Both the position numbers and the translations under genes were made by a program. The notes beneath the pieces are model-generated. The model was given only the letters and a program-made list of their open reading frames with translations. It made no database searches and was not told where the DNA came from. Source: Agarivorans sp. Alg241-V36 (GTDB taxonomy: Bacteria > Pseudomonadota > Gammaproteobacteria > Enterobacterales > Celerinatantimonadaceae). From it: a stretch of 64,000 bases of DNA. Positions 63,891 through 64,000 of the stretch are shown here, piece by piece (the first letter of the stretch is position 1; every line of letters starts with the position of its first letter). Location: contig NZ_UNRE01000005.1 of assembly GCF_900537085.1 (NCBI RefSeq), forward strand, positions 230,542 to 294,541, read 5' to 3'.

Positions 63891-64000
63891 ATGTTGGTTT
63901 ATTTAAAGCGTTTATTTAGCGAGCATCCTAATAGTGTTAATGAAAGCTACCTTGAGCATTTGTTTGCTGCAGCGGGTTTTGCCATAAAATTGGCCTATGC
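63891..64000 (+). CDS. DUF6356 family small protein (partial, 5' end)
   Basis: A frame opens at ATG 63891 with GGCGG upstream and runs off the window after 36 codons. The product reads LKRLFSEHPNSVNESYLEH, then a start of a hydrophobic segment (FAAAGFAIKLAYA). The pattern HP-x-S-V-x-E-x-Y-x-EH is that of DUF6356, a small membrane protein family of unknown function. The C-terminal part is outside the window. Confidence 0.72.
   Translation, partial: MLVYLKRLFSEHPNSVNESYLEHLFAAAGFAIKLAY

Overview
The window reads as a chromosomal segment of a marine gammaproteobacterium of the Alteromonadales/Vibrio neighbourhood; gene content and the maltose operon layout would fit an Agarivorans-like genome. 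This is inferred from gene order and protein character, not from a marker search. Base composition is moderate. Almost all of it is core genome: I see no transposase, integrase, prophage or CRISPR array. Nearly all genes are intact; only the two window edges cut genes.

Layout. 1-4581: the tail of a TonB-dependent receptor, a FhuF-type ferric-siderophore reductase and a hydroxamate-type importer (ATPase, binding protein, double-length permease). 4587-9545: a Fur box and a six-gene energising operon (DUF3450, ExbB-like protein with a periplasmic coiled coil, ExbB, ExbD, TonB, TPR protein), like the TonB2/TtpC systems of vibrios. 9542-13589: a CopD-like membrane protein, tRNA-Pro(GGG), yejM and yejL, and the divergent yejK. 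13875-18902: a malE-malF-malG-malK maltose/maltodextrin operon with several intercistronic hairpins. 18972-22772: a YcgR-like PilZ protein, a tandem T-fold QueD-like protein and a chemotaxis receptor. 23087-28665: COG3014 lipoprotein, ycfL, lpoB, nagZ, ycfP and ndh. 28766-34376 (minus): a small membrane protein, csiV, mfd and a degenerate PilZ protein. 34574-37704: lolCDE. 37757-44710: DUF2062, comEC, msbA, lpxK, ycaR, kdsB and DUF2947. 44782-55930: gltA (minus) divergent from sdhCDAB-sucABCD, a complete TCA block without lpd. 56147-58234: a divergent tubulin/FtsZ-superfamily protein standing alone. 58898-64000: pfkA, a DUF547 protein, the 4.5S RNA gene, a ureohydrolase with an MFS transporter, and the start of a DUF6356 gene.

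How the genes work together. The first 9.5 kb forms a complete ferric-siderophore route: outer-membrane receptor, TonB/ExbBD energiser, periplasmic binding, inner-membrane import and cytoplasmic reduction. A second theme is envelope building: LpoB/NagZ/YcfP (peptidoglycan), CsiV, LolCDE (lipoprotein export), MsbA/LpxK/KdsB and YejM (LPS). A third is central carbon flow: maltose uptake, phosphofructokinase, NADH dehydrogenase II and the TCA cycle.

Most worth a second look: the 695-residue tubulin-like protein at 56147-58234, which keeps recognisable T1, T2, T3, T4, T6 and T7 loops and is in no recognised system here. Second is the QueD-like protein at 19794-20678, whose two T-fold halves carry complementary parts of the active site. 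Also notable are the dense inverted repeats around the mal operon, a GTGAT-ATCAA site over the ndh promoter, and the DUF547 reading frame that runs back across the 4.5S RNA gene.
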